DNA of 64,000 nucleotides from Pseudomonas cerasi (lineage in GTDB: Bacteria > Pseudomonadota > Gammaproteobacteria > Pseudomonadales > Pseudomonadaceae). Position numbers and translations under genes: made by a program. The stretch spans positions 1 to 64,000 of the forward strand of contig NZ_LT222319.1 in NCBI RefSeq assembly GCF_900074915.1. Reading direction: 5' to 3'. Under the pieces are notes generated by a model. The model made no database searches. It worked only from the letters and a program-made list of their open reading frames with translations, and had not been told where the DNA came from. Of this stretch, positions 44,269 through 55,097 are shown one piece after another; within the stretch, counting starts at the first letter, position 1, and each line of letters begins with the position of its first letter.

Positions 44269-44826
44269 ATGGTCAGCAGTTGGCGAGTGCAACAAGCCGC
44301 TCAGGATATTCGAGCCGGTGCGGTGATTGCCTACCCGACCGAGGCAGTCTGGGGGCTTGGGTGCGATCCGTGGGATGAAGAAGCGGTCTATCGTCTGTTG
44401 GCGATCAAGTCACGGCCGGTGGAAAAAGGCCTGATCCTGATTGCCGACAACATTCGCCAGTTCGACTTCCTGTTCGAAGACTTCCCTGAACTGTGGCTCG
44501 ACCGCATGGCCAGCACCTGGCCTGGGCCCAACACCTGGCTGGTACCGCATCAGAACCTGCTGCCCGAGTGGATCACCGGCATTCACGAAACCGTGGCGCT
44601 GCGTGTTACCGATCACCCGACCGTACGTGAACTGTGCGCACTGGTCGGTCCGTTGATCTCCACCTCGGCCAACCCGGCGGGTCGCCCGGCCGCGCGTTCG
44701 AGATTGCGCGTCGAGCAGTACTTCCGCGGGCAGATCGACGGGGTTCTCGGCGGCAGCCTGGGCGGGCGTCGAAACCCCAGCGTGATACGGGATATCGCTA
44801 CCGCGCAGATTGTGCGCGCCGGCTGA
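44269..44826 (+). CDS. tsaC: Threonylcarbamoyl-AMP synthase
   Basis: TsaC makes threonylcarbamoyl-AMP for the t6A37 tRNA modification. The start at 44269 gives 185 residues, the usual length, beginning [17 protein letters not shown]. Motifs include [14 protein letters not shown] (24-37) and [13 protein letters not shown] near 145-157. It is preceded by dprA and may be co-transcribed with it. Confidence 0.95.
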   Translation: MVSSWRVQQAAQDIRAGAVIAYPTEAVWGLGCDPWDEEAVYRLLAIKSRPVEKGLILIADNIRQFDFLFEDFPELWLDRMASTWPGPNTWLVPHQNLLPEWITGIHETVALRVTDHPTVRELCALVGPLISTSANPAGRPAARSRLRVEQYFRGQIDGVLGGSLGGRRNPSVIRDIATAQIVRAG

Positions 44827-44862
44827 CGCTGGCACACACAGTGCGCATTCAAGGGCAGACGA

Positions 44863-45840
44863 TCAAGGAATCAGAATGGTCGAGCCAGTGGTACGCCGGG
44901 CCGACAGCTCGGTCTGCGCCTTGGCGGCATCCTTCAGAGCATACTGCTGAATGCCGTCGACCTTGAGTTTGCCGCTGGCGAGCATGTCGAACAGCTCGTC
45001 CGCCATGGCCTGCAGGTTCTGCGCATTGTTGGCGTAAGAGCCCAGTGTCGGGCGGGTGACATACACCGAACCCTTTTGCGCCAGAATCCCGAGATTCACG
45101 CCCGAGACCGGCCCGGACGCATTGCCGAAGCTCACCACCAGCCCACGTGGTGCCACGCAGTCGAGTGACGTCAGCCAGGTGTCCTGACCCACCCCGTCGT
45201 AGACCACCGGGCATTTCTTGCCGTCGGTCAGCTCCAGCACGCGCCTGGCGACGTCTTCGTGACTGTAATCGATGGTTTCCCAGGCACCCAGCGCCTTGGC
45301 GTGCGCGGCCTTCTCCGGCGAACTGACCGTGCCGATCAGTTTGGCGCCCAGCGCCTTGACCCATTGGCAGGCCAGCGAACCCACACCACCCGCAGCAGCA
45401 TGAAACAGAATGGTCTCGCCCGGCTTCACCTGATATGTCTGACGCAGCAGATACTGCACCGTCAGGCCCTTGAGCATCAGGGCTGCGGCCTGCTCGAAAC
45501 TGATCGAGTCCGCCAGCTTCACCAGATTCGCTTCAGGCAGCACGTGCACTTCGCTGTACGCCCCCAGCGGCCCGGTGCCGTAAGCGACACGATCACCGAC
45601 CTTGAAGCGCGTCACCTCGGCCCCCACCGCCTCGACCACCCCCGCCCCTTCGGCACCGAGGCCGGAAGGCAGCGACGGCGCCGGATACAGCCCGCTGCGG
45701 TAATAGGTATCGATGAAATTCAGGCCAATGGCCTTGTTACGCACAACCACCGCCTGCGGCCCCGGAGCCTGCGGCTCGAAATCGACATATTTAAGAACCT
45801 CGGGTCCTCCGACAGCGCTGAACTGGATACGCTTTGCCAT
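44863..45840 (-). CDS. qor: NADPH:quinone oxidoreductase (zeta-crystallin type)
   Basis: A medium-chain dehydrogenase/reductase without catalytic zinc that reduces quinones with NADPH. The 325 residues contain the nucleotide-binding AAAGGVGSLACQWVKALGAKLIGT (about 150-173). Convergent with tsaC and divergent from hemF. Substrate range is not readable from sequence. Confidence 0.92.
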   Translation of the reverse strand: MAKRIQFSAVGGPEVLKYVDFEPQAPGPQAVVVRNKAIGLNFIDTYYRSGLYPAPSLPSGLGAEGAGVVEAVGAEVTRFKVGDRVAYGTGPLGAYSEVHVLPEANLVKLADSISFEQAAALMLKGLTVQYLLRQTYQVKPGETILFHAAAGGVGSLACQWVKALGAKLIGTVSSPEKAAHAKALGAWETIDYSHEDVARRVLELTDGKKCPVVYDGVGQDTWLTSLDCVAPRGLVVSFGNASGPVSGVNLGILAQKGSVYVTRPTLGSYANNAQNLQAMADELFDMLASGKLKVDGIQQYALKDAAKAQTELSARRTTGSTILIP

Positions 45841-46002
45841 GTGCTCTCTCCTTGATGGTTAAAACAAGCTGCGAAAGCCCCCATCGGACTCCATCCCCGG
45901 ACCCTCGTCAACTGCCAGCCCGCGCTGCCGATGGTATGCTACGCGCCAATTTGCCTGCGCCTCTTTTGCTGCGAGGGCTCAGCCGTTTGACGTCAGCCGT
46001 AA

Positions 46003-46926
<924 letters not shown>

Positions 46927-46977
46927 GCCGATTCACCGCCGCAAGGTGCTGCACACGCAAACAGATCAGGAACACAC

Positions 46978-47802
46978 ATGGACCAGTACGTCGTCTTCGG
47001 TAATCCCATCGGCCACAGCAAGTCGCCGTTGATTCATCGCCTGTTTGCCGAGCAAACCGGGCAAACGCTGGATTACCAGACCTCGCTGGCACCGCTGAAC
47101 GATTTCACCGCGTTCGCCCAGGCGTTTTTCCAGGTCGGGCGCGGTGCCAACGTTACTGTGCCGTTCAAGGAAGAAGCCTGGCGCCTTGCCGACAGTCTGA
47201 CCCAGCGTGCGCAGCGCGCCGGGGCGGTCAACACCCTGAGCAAGCTCGACGACGGAACCCTGCTGGGTGATAACACTGACGGTGCCGGGCTGGTACGTGA
47301 TCTGACGGTCAATTGCGGTCGCAGCCTGCGTGGTCAGCGCATTCTGTTGCTGGGCGCAGGCGGTGCGGTGCGTGGTGCGCTGGAGCCGTTGCTTGCGCAA
47401 CAGCCCGCTGCCTTGGTGATCGCCAATCGTACGGTCGAGAAAGCCGAACGACTGGCGCAGGAGTTTGCCGACCTCGGGCCGGTATTCGCCAGCAGCTACG
47501 ACTGGCTTGAAGAGTCGGTGGACGTGATCATCAACGCCACCTCGGCCAGCCTGGCCGGAGAGTTGCCACCGATTGCGCCCAGCCTCATCCAGTCGGGAGT
47601 GACCTTCTGCTACGACATGATGTACAGCAACGAACCCACTGCTTTTTGCCGTTGGGCCACCGAACACGGCGCGGCGCAGGCGGTGGATGGTCTGGGCATG
47701 CTGGCCGAGCAGGCCGCAGAAGCCTTCCTGCTGTGGCGCGGTGTGCGTCCGGAATCGGCTCCGGTGCTGGCTGAGTTGCGCAGATTGCTGGCTGCGGGTT
47801 GA
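46978..47802 (+). CDS. aroE: Shikimate dehydrogenase (NADP+)
   Basis: It reduces 3-dehydroshikimate to shikimate in aromatic amino acid synthesis. The 274 residues carry the catalytic Lys in [10 protein letters not shown] (about 59-68), the Asp in GDNTDGAGL, and the Rossmann motif [12 protein letters not shown] (about 123-134). Probably co-transcribed with hemF. Confidence 0.96.
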   Translation: MDQYVVFGNPIGHSKSPLIHRLFAEQTGQTLDYQTSLAPLNDFTAFAQAFFQVGRGANVTVPFKEEAWRLADSLTQRAQRAGAVNTLSKLDDGTLLGDNTDGAGLVRDLTVNCGRSLRGQRILLLGAGGAVRGALEPLLAQQPAALVIANRTVEKAERLAQEFADLGPVFASSYDWLEESVDVIINATSASLAGELPPIAPSLIQSGVTFCYDMMYSNEPTAFCRWATEHGAAQAVDGLGMLAEQAAEAFLLWRGVRPESAPVLAELRRLLAAG

Positions 47803-47874
47803 TCGGCTATCTGCGGACTATCGTGCCAATGCTCCGAGTTATACACAAGTCCGCTTTTGATTCTGGCCGAAGGC

Positions 47875-47966
47875 CGTGGGAGCGAACTTGTTCGCGAAGG
47901 CGGTATTTCAGATGATGTATTTTCGGCGATTATACCTGTCCTTTCGCGAACAAGTTCGCTCCCACG
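47875..47966. repeat. Inverted pair of REP elements
   Basis: A 24-bp module beginning CGTGGGAGCGAAC (47875-47898) recurs as an exact reverse complement at 47943-47966, 44 bp away. This is the common Pseudomonas REP (GTGGGAGCGAAC..TTCGCGAA) in paired form. It lies between convergent genes. Confidence 0.9.
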
Positions 47967-48044
47967 CCCTCCGGGCAGAAGCCAAATCTACGGGCTCATC
48001 GGGACCTTTGTAGAACGCAGAGCATCGCGACGATGATTCATGGC

Positions 48045-49613
48045 TCAATCCTCAAACAGAATCGGGCACTTCTCCGCCCCTTCCAGCTTGTGCAGTTCCT
48101 CGATCACTTGCGGCCTGGCATTGCGCAGGACCAGCACTCTGCCCTGCCGGCCCAGACGTCTGGCTTCCTGATGAAGCATCTCCACGCCTGAGTAATCGAT
48201 GAAGTTGATCTGCTGCGCATCGATCACCACTCGCACACCTTCGGTACGTTGCAGGCGGGTTTGCAGGTAGTGGCTGGCGCCGAAGAAGATCGATCCGCCG
48301 ACCCGCAGGACCTCCTCGTCGCCCTCGCGCCATTGCTGGACACGCGGTTGCGAGGTGCGCTTGAGGTAGAAAAACAGCGAGGCCAGTACACCGGCGTAGA
48401 TCGCGGTTTGCAGCTCCAGCAGCAGGGTGGCCAGACAGGTCAGCGCCATCACTAAAAACTCGGCGCGGCTGACGCGGAACAGCGCACGAATGCCTCGGCG
48501 ATCCACCAGCCCCCAACAGATCAGCAGAATTGAGGCGGCCATGGCCGGGATCGGAATGTGCGATATCAACGAGGCACCGGCGACTGCGAACAGCGCCACC
48601 CATAGCGCGGAAAACACCCCCGCCAACGGCGAGCGCGCACCTGCCTCGTAACTCAATGCCGCACGGGTAAAAGACCCGGCTGACAGGTAGCCGGAGAACA
48701 GCGAGCCGACCATGTTCGACAGCCCCTGGGCACGCACTTCCTGATTGGCATTGAGCATCTGCTGCGAACGAGCTGACAGCGAGCGGGCAATCGATAGGCT
48801 GTTGACCAGCCCGAGCATGCCCACCGCCACGGCGGTCGGCAGCAGCTTGAGGATCAGTTCGAGATCCAGCGGCAACGGGCTGAAGGGCGGCAGATGGCCG
48901 ACGAAGGCGCTGACCACACGGACATGGCCGAACATCGCCGGCCACAGCCACACCAGCAGGCTGCTCGACACCAGTGCGATCAACAGCGTCGGCCAGCGAG
49001 GCACGAGAAGCTTGAGTCCGATACCCAGCGCCAGGGTCAACAGACCGAGCATCAGCGAAGACAGATCGACCTCACGCAGATGCTCGAGCACGGCGCTCAC
49101 GCTTTTGAGGGCGGTGGTCTGACTCGGCAGATCAATGCCCAGCAGATTGGGCATCTGCCCCAGCGCAATCACCACCGCAGCGCCCAGCGTGAAACCCAGC
49201 ACCACCGAGTGCGAAACGAAATTTACCAGTGCACCGAAGCGCATCATCCCCAGCAACAACTGAAATACGCCAGCGATGAAGGTCAGCAGCAGGATCAACA
49301 TGATGTAGTCCTGACTGGCCGGGACGGCGAGCGGACTGACACTGGCGTATAGCACGATGGAAATAGCCGCAGTCGGCCCGCAGATCAGGTGCCAGGACGA
49401 TCCCCACAGACAGGCCACGAGGACTGGAACAATTGCAGCGTAGAGACCGTACTCAGGCGGCAGCCCGGCGATCAGTGCGTAAGCGATGGATTGCGGCAGT
49501 GCCAGAATGGCGCCACTCAGGCCCACTAGCGCATCACGCCCGACGCTGGCGCGATTCTGCTGCGGCAGCCAGGCGAGAAAGGGTAGGAATTTATGGCGAT
49601 TGAGCCAGCGCAT
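48045..49613 (-). CDS. SulP-family anion transporter with STAS domain
   Basis: The 522 residues form a multi-pass membrane transporter of the SLC26/SulP type, with the conserved start SIAYALIAGLPPEYGLYAAIVP near 41-62 and a C-terminal cytoplasmic STAS domain (about 420-522, with RVVIDAQQINFIDYSGVEMLHQEA). Substrates of this class include sulfate, bicarbonate and other anions. It lies before the choline-sulfate cluster; a sulfate link is possible but not shown. Confidence 0.9.
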   Translation of the reverse strand: MRWLNRHKFLPFLAWLPQQNRASVGRDALVGLSGAILALPQSIAYALIAGLPPEYGLYAAIVPVLVACLWGSSWHLICGPTAAISIVLYASVSPLAVPASQDYIMLILLLTFIAGVFQLLLGMMRFGALVNFVSHSVVLGFTLGAAVVIALGQMPNLLGIDLPSQTTALKSVSAVLEHLREVDLSSLMLGLLTLALGIGLKLLVPRWPTLLIALVSSSLLVWLWPAMFGHVRVVSAFVGHLPPFSPLPLDLELILKLLPTAVAVGMLGLVNSLSIARSLSARSQQMLNANQEVRAQGLSNMVGSLFSGYLSAGSFTRAALSYEAGARSPLAGVFSALWVALFAVAGASLISHIPIPAMAASILLICWGLVDRRGIRALFRVSRAEFLVMALTCLATLLLELQTAIYAGVLASLFFYLKRTSQPRVQQWREGDEEVLRVGGSIFFGASHYLQTRLQRTEGVRVVIDAQQINFIDYSGVEMLHQEARRLGRQGRVLVLRNARPQVIEELHKLEGAEKCPILFED

Positions 49614-49638
49614 CGGTCCCTCGGTTGAATTGAACGTA

Positions 49639-49750
49639 GAGGACGCAGAGCGCCCAGAACGGCACGTGGAGCATGGGCACGATAGTCGGACGCCTGTCGT
49701 TCCTCACGCTCCAGCGTGGTAATGCCTTGGGTGACGCTCCGCGTCACAGA
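49639..49750. repeat. REP-like repeat cluster
   Basis: GGACGCAGAGCG, GCATGGGCACGATAGTCGGA and CGTTCCTCACGCTCCAGCGT modules appear in the same order as at 54324-54430, followed by GTGACGCTCCGCGTCAC, an inverted pair. A dispersed family of P. syringae intergenic repeats. Confidence 0.8.
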
Positions 49751-49783
49751 CCTTCGTCACGCAGCGCACTCAAGGCTTTACGC

Positions 49784-50710
49784 TTACAACCTGGCCTTCA
49801 CCGCCGCCAGGCCGTCCTTGCCATCAGCGGTCTGTACGCCCTCCAGCCACTTGTCCAGCACCGCCGGGTTGGCCTTGATCCAGGCTTTCGCCGCCTCGCT
49901 GTTGCTGACCTTCTTGTTGACCACTTCGGCCATGATGCTGTTTTCCATGTCCAGGGTGAAGCTCAGATTGGTCAGCAGCTTGCCGACGTTCGGGCAGGCT
50001 TGAGCATAACCCTTGCGGGTCAGTGTAAAGACCGAGCCGGTGTCGCCGAAATATTTCTCGCCGCCCTTGAGGTAGTGCATGCCCTTGATCTGCACGTTCA
50101 TCGGGTGCGGCGTCCAGCCGAGGAACACCACAAAGGCTTTTTTCTTCACGTTGCGATTGACCTCGGCGAGCATCGCAGTCTCGCTGGATTCCACCAGCTT
50201 CCATTTGCCCAGGTCGAATTCGTTCTTCTTGATGATCTCCTGCAACGACAGGTTGGCAGGCGCACCGGAACCGATGCCGTAGATCTTCTTGTCGAACTTG
50301 TCAGCGAATTTGTTCAGGTCGGCAAAGTTATGCACACCGGCTTCCCAGACGTAATCCGGTACAGCCAGGGTGAATTCGGTGCCCTCCAGGTTTTTCGCCA
50401 GTTGCGTCACATCTCCGGTGGCCACGAACTTGTCGTAAAAGCCCTGCTGCGCCGGCATCCAGTTACCTAGAAACACATCCAGCTTGCCGTCTTTCAAACC
50501 GCCATAGGCAATCGGCACGGCCAGGGTATCGACCTTGGGCATGTAGCCCAGGCCCTCGAGGACCACGCTGGTAATGGCGTTGGTGGCTGCAATGTCACTC
50601 CAGCCGGGATCGGCCATCTTCACGGTGCTGCAACTGGCGTCCTCCGCCTGCGCTGCCAGGCTACCGAAGGTCATGACCGCGACCGCAACGGCTGTGGATA
50701 ACTTCTTCAT
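49784..50710 (-). CDS. Choline-type ABC transporter substrate-binding protein
   Basis: A periplasmic binding protein of the OpuAC/ChoX class. The 308 residues have a signal peptide (MKKLSTAVAVAVMTFGSLAAQA), then DPGWSDIAATNAITSVVLEGLGY and a Trp-rich C-terminal lobe (WTPHPMN). It lies 36 bp after betC, so it probably captures choline or a choline ester for that pathway; the permease and ATPase genes are not in the window. Ligand assignment is by family and context. Confidence 0.88.
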   Translation of the reverse strand: MKKLSTAVAVAVMTFGSLAAQAEDASCSTVKMADPGWSDIAATNAITSVVLEGLGYMPKVDTLAVPIAYGGLKDGKLDVFLGNWMPAQQGFYDKFVATGDVTQLAKNLEGTEFTLAVPDYVWEAGVHNFADLNKFADKFDKKIYGIGSGAPANLSLQEIIKKNEFDLGKWKLVESSETAMLAEVNRNVKKKAFVVFLGWTPHPMNVQIKGMHYLKGGEKYFGDTGSVFTLTRKGYAQACPNVGKLLTNLSFTLDMENSIMAEVVNKKVSNSEAAKAWIKANPAVLDKWLEGVQTADGKDGLAAVKARL

Positions 50711-50746
50711 TGATGTACCCCTTTGGTTTTTTTGGTGTGGGCAGGG

Positions 50747-52252
50747 TCAAGGTTGCGGAAAACGTGCCTTGCGCTCCAGATCGTCCAGATCAATGTGGTT
50801 GCGCATGTACTGCTGACTGGCGTCGACCAGTGGCTGGTGATCCCAACTCTTCAGCTTGCCGGTTGCCAGCGATTTGGCGACGAAGCGCCTTCTGCGCTGA
50901 CTGGCGAGCACCTGTTGGTGTATCGCCGGGATGTCCCACTTGGCCCGAGCTTCGGCCAGGAAGTCATTGAACAGCTTTTCATGGGCGGGTGACTGGCTCA
51001 GGTCCTTCTGCTCTTTCGGGTACTTCTTCACATCGAACAGCAGGCACGGGTCCTGTTCCGAATAGATAAATTTGTACGCGCCACGACGGATCATCATCAG
51101 CGGGCTGGTGGTGCCTTCGGCCATGTATTCACCGAACACCTCGTCGTGCCCGCCCTTGCGTTTCAAATGCGGCATCAGCGAACGTCCGTCCAGTGGCAAA
51201 CCGGCGTCCAGTTTGCCGCTGGCCATTTCGACGAAGGTCGGCAGCAGGTCGGCAGTCGACACCGACGCACTGACCCGTCCCGGTTTGAACTGGCCCGGCG
51301 CGTACACCACCAGCGGCACGCGCGCGGCCATTTCGAACCAGTGCATTTTGTACCAGAGGCCCTTCTCGCCCAGCATGTCGCCGTGATCGCCGGAGAACAC
51401 CACGATGGTGTCTTCCGCCAGCCCGACTTCATCGAGCGTCTGCATCAGCTTGCCGACGTTGAGGTCGATGTAGCTGCACGCGCCAAAGTAGGCGCGGCGA
51501 GCATCACGAATCTTGTCGGTCGGCATGGGCTTGTCCCACAGGTCATAGACCTTGAGCAGCCGTTGCGAATGCGGGTCCAGCGCGGCCTGATTGGCGTGCG
51601 GCGGCGGCATCGGGATCTCTTCGTCGGCGTACAGGTCCCAGAACGGCTTGGGAATGGTGTACGGGTCATGAGGATGAGTCATGGAAACGGTCAGGCAGAA
51701 AGGCGCATCACCGTCCTGGCGCACGTGGTCGTACAGATATTGCTGGGACTTGAACAGCACCTCTTCATCGAAATCCAGCTGGTTGGTGCGAATGCACGGA
51801 CCAGCCTGCAATACCGATGACATGTTGTGATACCAGCTTGGCCGCACATCCGGCTCGTCCCAATTGACTGACCAGCCATAGTCGGCCGGGTAGATGTCAC
51901 TGGTCAGGCGTTCTTCGTAGCCATGCAACTGGTCCGGCCCGCAGAAATGCATCTTGCCTGCCAGGGCGGTCTTGTAGCCCAGCGCACGCAGGTAGTGGGC
52001 ATAAGTAGGGATGTCGGCCGGGAAGTCAGCTGCGTTGTCGTACGCGCCGATCCTGCTCGGCAGCTGGCCGCTGACCAGGGTGAAGCGCGACGGCGCGCAA
52101 AGGGGGCTGTTGCAATACGCCGAGTCGAACACTACGCCATTGGCGGCCATGCGGCTCAGGTTCGGCATCAGAATCGGGGACCGGGCGTAAAACGGCAACA
52201 TTGGCGCGGCCATTTGATCGGCCATGATGAACAGAATATTTTTGCGCTTCAT
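50747..52252 (-). CDS. betC: Choline-sulfatase
   Basis: It hydrolyses choline-O-sulfate to choline and sulfate, feeding glycine betaine synthesis and giving sulfur. The start at 52252 (MKRKNILFIMADQ) gives 501 residues; ATG 52270 is also possible. The alkaline-phosphatase fold is seen in ILFIMADQ, and the sulfatase signature is LCAPSRFTLVSG, whose Cys becomes formylglycine. Further metal-site residues lie in VFSGDHGDMLGEKGLWYK. Divergent from a LysR regulator (ChoR-like). Confidence 0.95.
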   Translation of the reverse strand: MKRKNILFIMADQMAAPMLPFYARSPILMPNLSRMAANGVVFDSAYCNSPLCAPSRFTLVSGQLPSRIGAYDNAADFPADIPTYAHYLRALGYKTALAGKMHFCGPDQLHGYEERLTSDIYPADYGWSVNWDEPDVRPSWYHNMSSVLQAGPCIRTNQLDFDEEVLFKSQQYLYDHVRQDGDAPFCLTVSMTHPHDPYTIPKPFWDLYADEEIPMPPPHANQAALDPHSQRLLKVYDLWDKPMPTDKIRDARRAYFGACSYIDLNVGKLMQTLDEVGLAEDTIVVFSGDHGDMLGEKGLWYKMHWFEMAARVPLVVYAPGQFKPGRVSASVSTADLLPTFVEMASGKLDAGLPLDGRSLMPHLKRKGGHDEVFGEYMAEGTTSPLMMIRRGAYKFIYSEQDPCLLFDVKKYPKEQKDLSQSPAHEKLFNDFLAEARAKWDIPAIHQQVLASQRRRRFVAKSLATGKLKSWDHQPLVDASQQYMRNHIDLDDLERKARFPQP

Positions 52253-52366
52253 GTAATCGCTGCATCCCATTGTGAAAAGTTATGCGAAAGTGCCGGGTAT
52301 GAGGATGGAGTCCATACGTTTCAGGGTAAAGCCCATACACAGCAATACCTAGGATAAGCCCAGCTA

Positions 52367-53317
52367 ATGTTTGAATCTTTCGGCGATGTGTCACTCGATC
52401 TGCTGCGTGCATTTGAAGTCGCGGCGCGTTTGCGCAGCTTCACAGCGGCAGCCCTCGAACTGGGCACGACACAGCCCGCTGTCAGCCAGCAGATCAAGCG
52501 CCTCGAAGAGCAACTCGCTACCCGTCTGTTCGACCGCATCTACCGTGGCATCGAATTGACCGACGCCGGTGAAGTGCTATTCAGCCATGTGCAGGCCGGG
52601 CTGCAATCCATCGACAGCGGATTGACAGCCATTACCGAACACCACCAGCACGAAGTGCTTCAAGTGGCGACCGACTTCGCCTTCGCCGCCTACTGGCTGA
52701 TGCCGCGTCTGCACCGTTTCCACAAGGTTAACCCGGACGTGGACGTCAGCTTGGTCACCAGCGAGCGTACCCACAGCATGTTACGTGCTGATATCGATGT
52801 TGCGGTGCTGTTCGGTGACGGGCGCTTCAAACAGGGCGAAAGCCACTGGCTGTTCAGCGAAGAGGTCTTCCCGGTGTGCAGCCCGCAACTGATCGCCGGG
52901 CGCCAGACGCCGCTGCCCAACGATGCGCTGCGCGACTTTCCACTCCTGCACCTGCGTGGCGAAAGCATCAACCACTGGTTCGACTGGGCGGGCGTATTCC
53001 GCGCGCTGGACATCCCTCAGGCCCCCGCGCCCGGTCAACTGCGCTTCGACAACTACACCCTGCTGATCCAGGCGGCCATCGGCGGACAGGGCATCGCCAT
53101 CGGCTGGAAGCACTTGGTCGACGACCTGCTCGATCAGGGCCTGCTCTGCCGCCCTATCGCCGGCGCGGCGATTTCCGGCCAGGGCTATTACGTTGTCCTG
53201 CCCCAGCGCAAACGCCGCGTGCAGATCGTTCAGCAATTCGTGGACTGGCTGGCCAGCGAGCAGGCGTTGAGCGGGGTTTCGCTGGCGGGCAGGCCATTGC
53301 CGTCGATTGCGGTGTAA
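52367..53317 (+). CDS. LysR-family regulator of choline-sulfate use
   Basis: The 316 residues have an N-terminal winged helix (FEVAARLRSFTAAALELGTTQPAVSQQIKRLEEQL, about 14-48) and a LysR effector domain. Position divergent from betC across 114 bp matches the ChoR or BetI-type arrangement, and this gene is the likely regulator of betC and the binding protein. The inducer is probably choline sulfate or choline (inferred). Confidence 0.85.
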   Translation: MFESFGDVSLDLLRAFEVAARLRSFTAAALELGTTQPAVSQQIKRLEEQLATRLFDRIYRGIELTDAGEVLFSHVQAGLQSIDSGLTAITEHHQHEVLQVATDFAFAAYWLMPRLHRFHKVNPDVDVSLVTSERTHSMLRADIDVAVLFGDGRFKQGESHWLFSEEVFPVCSPQLIAGRQTPLPNDALRDFPLLHLRGESINHWFDWAGVFRALDIPQAPAPGQLRFDNYTLLIQAAIGGQGIAIGWKHLVDDLLDQGLLCRPIAGAAISGQGYYVVLPQRKRRVQIVQQFVDWLASEQALSGVSLAGRPLPSIAV

Positions 53318-53462
53318 CATTGCCCCGCTGAAAAGTGACCGCTCGGTCCATCGCCGCGCGCACATCAACAAAATGGTCATGCATACGCGTGAATATCATC
53401 GTTGCCCTGCCCCAGGCTGCCTGAACCGAATGCTGAAAGACCAGAACAGAGGATCATCAGAA

Positions 53463-54287
53463 ATGCCGGATCTACTCATCGACGGGAAGACACTTCACTA
53501 TTCCGACCAGGGCACGGGCCCGGTGGTAGTGCTCGGTCACAGCTATCTCTGGGACAAGGCGATGTGGAGTGCACAGATTGATACCCTGGCCAGCCAGTAT
53601 CGGGTGATCGTGCCGGATCTGTGGGGGCACGGAGATTCCAGCGGGTTTCCCGAAGGCACTCGCAACCTCGATGATCTGGCGCGGCATGCGCTGGCGCTGC
53701 TGGATCATTTGAATATCGAGCGTTGCAGCATCGTCGGGCTGTCGGTCGGCGGTATGTGGGGCGCGATCGCTGCACTGCTCGCGCCAGAGCGCATCACCGG
53801 GCTGGTGCTGATGGACACCTATCTGGGCAAAGAGACCGAAGCCAAGAAAGCCTATTACTTCTCGTTGCTCGACAAGCTGGAAGAGGTCGGGACCTTTCCT
53901 GAGCCGCTGCTGGATATCGTCGTACCGATTTTCTTCCGTCCCGGCATTGATCCGCAGTCGCCTGTGTACACGTCGTTTCGTGCAGCGCTTGCCGGCATGA
54001 ATACCGAGCAGTTGCGTCAGTCCATCGTACCACTGGGAAGGATGATTTTCGGTCGTGATGACCGGCTCGTGTTGATCGAACAACTGAATGCCGACACCAC
54101 GCTGGTAATGTGTGGCGATGCGGACATCCCGCGCCCGCCTGAAGAAACCCGCGAGATGGCCAGCCTGATCGGCTGCCCTTACGTGCTGGTGCCTGAGGCA
54201 GGGCATATCGCCAATCTGGAGAACCCGGATTTTGTGTCGGGAGCGCTGATGACGTTTTTGTCGCGGGTTAACCAGAAGCAGGGTTGA
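53463..54287 (+). CDS. Alpha/beta-fold hydrolase
   Basis: The start at 53463 follows AGAGGA and gives 274 residues. The nucleophile elbow GLSVGGMWGA (near 96-105) carries Ser, HSYLWDK forms the oxyanion region, and the C-terminal VPEAGHIANLENP carries the catalytic His. Resembles 3-oxoadipate enol-lactonase and haloperoxidase-like esterases. The substrate is not known. It follows the LysR gene but is probably independent. Confidence 0.82.
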   Translation: MPDLLIDGKTLHYSDQGTGPVVVLGHSYLWDKAMWSAQIDTLASQYRVIVPDLWGHGDSSGFPEGTRNLDDLARHALALLDHLNIERCSIVGLSVGGMWGAIAALLAPERITGLVLMDTYLGKETEAKKAYYFSLLDKLEEVGTFPEPLLDIVVPIFFRPGIDPQSPVYTSFRAALAGMNTEQLRQSIVPLGRMIFGRDDRLVLIEQLNADTTLVMCGDADIPRPPEETREMASLIGCPYVLVPEAGHIANLENPDFVSGALMTFLSRVNQKQG

Positions 54288-54323
54288 GCTGGGCTGGTTT
54301 CTGCGCTGGGCGGCCCTCAAGAT

Positions 54324-54430
54324 CGGACGCGGAGCGTCCAGAACGGCATGCGACGCGGAGCGTCGCACGATAGTCGAGATTATCGTTCCTCACGCTCCAG
54401 CGTGGGAGTGCCTTGTTTGACGCTCCGCAT
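54324..54430. repeat. REP-like repeat cluster
   Basis: GGACGCGGAGCGTCC, GCGACGCGGAGCGTCGC, CACGATAGTCGAGAT and CGTTCCTCACGCTCCAGCGT modules are followed by TTTGACGCTCCGCAT. Same family as 35052-35110 and 49639-49750. It sits between convergent genes. Confidence 0.85.
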
Positions 54431-54441
54431 AGCAGCACCCA

Positions 54442-54972
54442 TCAATTCAACACGCCATCCAGAATCGCGTAAACAATCCCAGAACCCACGGCGATCAGTA
54501 CGACGTCGGTACCCAGGCGGCGCCATTCGTAGCCGTCATAATGTGGCAGGTATTGCAGCGAGCGGCTGTCCAGGCGTTTGCCGTAACCAGGGGGCAACGG
54601 ACGGCCCTTGGCGATGTGTACGCCAGGCGGCAGTGGCTGGCCCCGGCCGATGACGTCGCGGTGTTGCTGGAAGGTCTCGCGTACCGGGCCGAAATCCTGC
54701 GGTGGGCGGTTGCCGCCGCGGTTGTCCTGATGCGCCTGTCTGCCTGGCTGGCTGGCCGGGCCTTTGTCCGGACCCCGGCCATTGTCATTACCCGGTCCAC
54801 GGTCATTGCCATGCTCGTTATGCCCGCCATTGCTCTGCGGCCCCGGCTGTTGAACGCCACGATTGTCGTCCGGGCCATCACCGCGTTGATCCGGTGGTGC
54901 AGCTTGCAGCAGCGGACTGGCGCTGGTCATCAAGATACCCAGTCCGGTGATAAAACGGTTTGGCAGTTTCAT
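54442..54972 (-). CDS. CigR/RcnB-family periplasmic-membrane protein
   Basis: The 176 residues have a signal sequence (1-24), a Gly/Asn/Asp/Pro-rich low-complexity region (about 25-95), then the conserved block PLPPGVHIAKGRPLPPGYGKRL and LPHYDGYEWRR, and a C-terminal hydrophobic helix (VVLIAVGSGIVYAILDGVL). This is the RcnB-like architecture found in CigR-type anti-virulence regulators. Role in this species unknown. It lies beyond the trpBA terminator. Confidence 0.78.
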   Translation of the reverse strand: MKLPNRFITGLGILMTSASPLLQAAPPDQRGDGPDDNRGVQQPGPQSNGGHNEHGNDRGPGNDNGRGPDKGPASQPGRQAHQDNRGGNRPPQDFGPVRETFQQHRDVIGRGQPLPPGVHIAKGRPLPPGYGKRLDSRSLQYLPHYDGYEWRRLGTDVVLIAVGSGIVYAILDGVLN

Positions 54973-55001
54973 GGTGTTTCCTCAGCTTCACTCAATGCAG
55001 C

Positions 55002-55036
55002 AAAAAGGGGTTCATGACGCTGGTCATGAACCCCTT
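55002..55036 (-). terminator. Strong intrinsic terminator of trpBA
   Basis: AAGGGGTTCATGAC pairs perfectly with GTCATGAACCCCTT (14 bp, GCTG loop). On the minus strand the stem is followed by T-rich DNA. It ends the trpBA transcript 62 bp after the trpA stop. Confidence 0.9.
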
Positions 55037-55097
55037 ATGTCTTGCTACATAGAGCCGCCGCTCAGGCTTTGATTCCTCTGTATCAGAAACTTTACCC

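Noticed and set aside
47875..47966. Inverted repeats as ends of a tiny IS or MITE
   Set aside because: The module is the common Pseudomonas REP and recurs elsewhere without target duplication.
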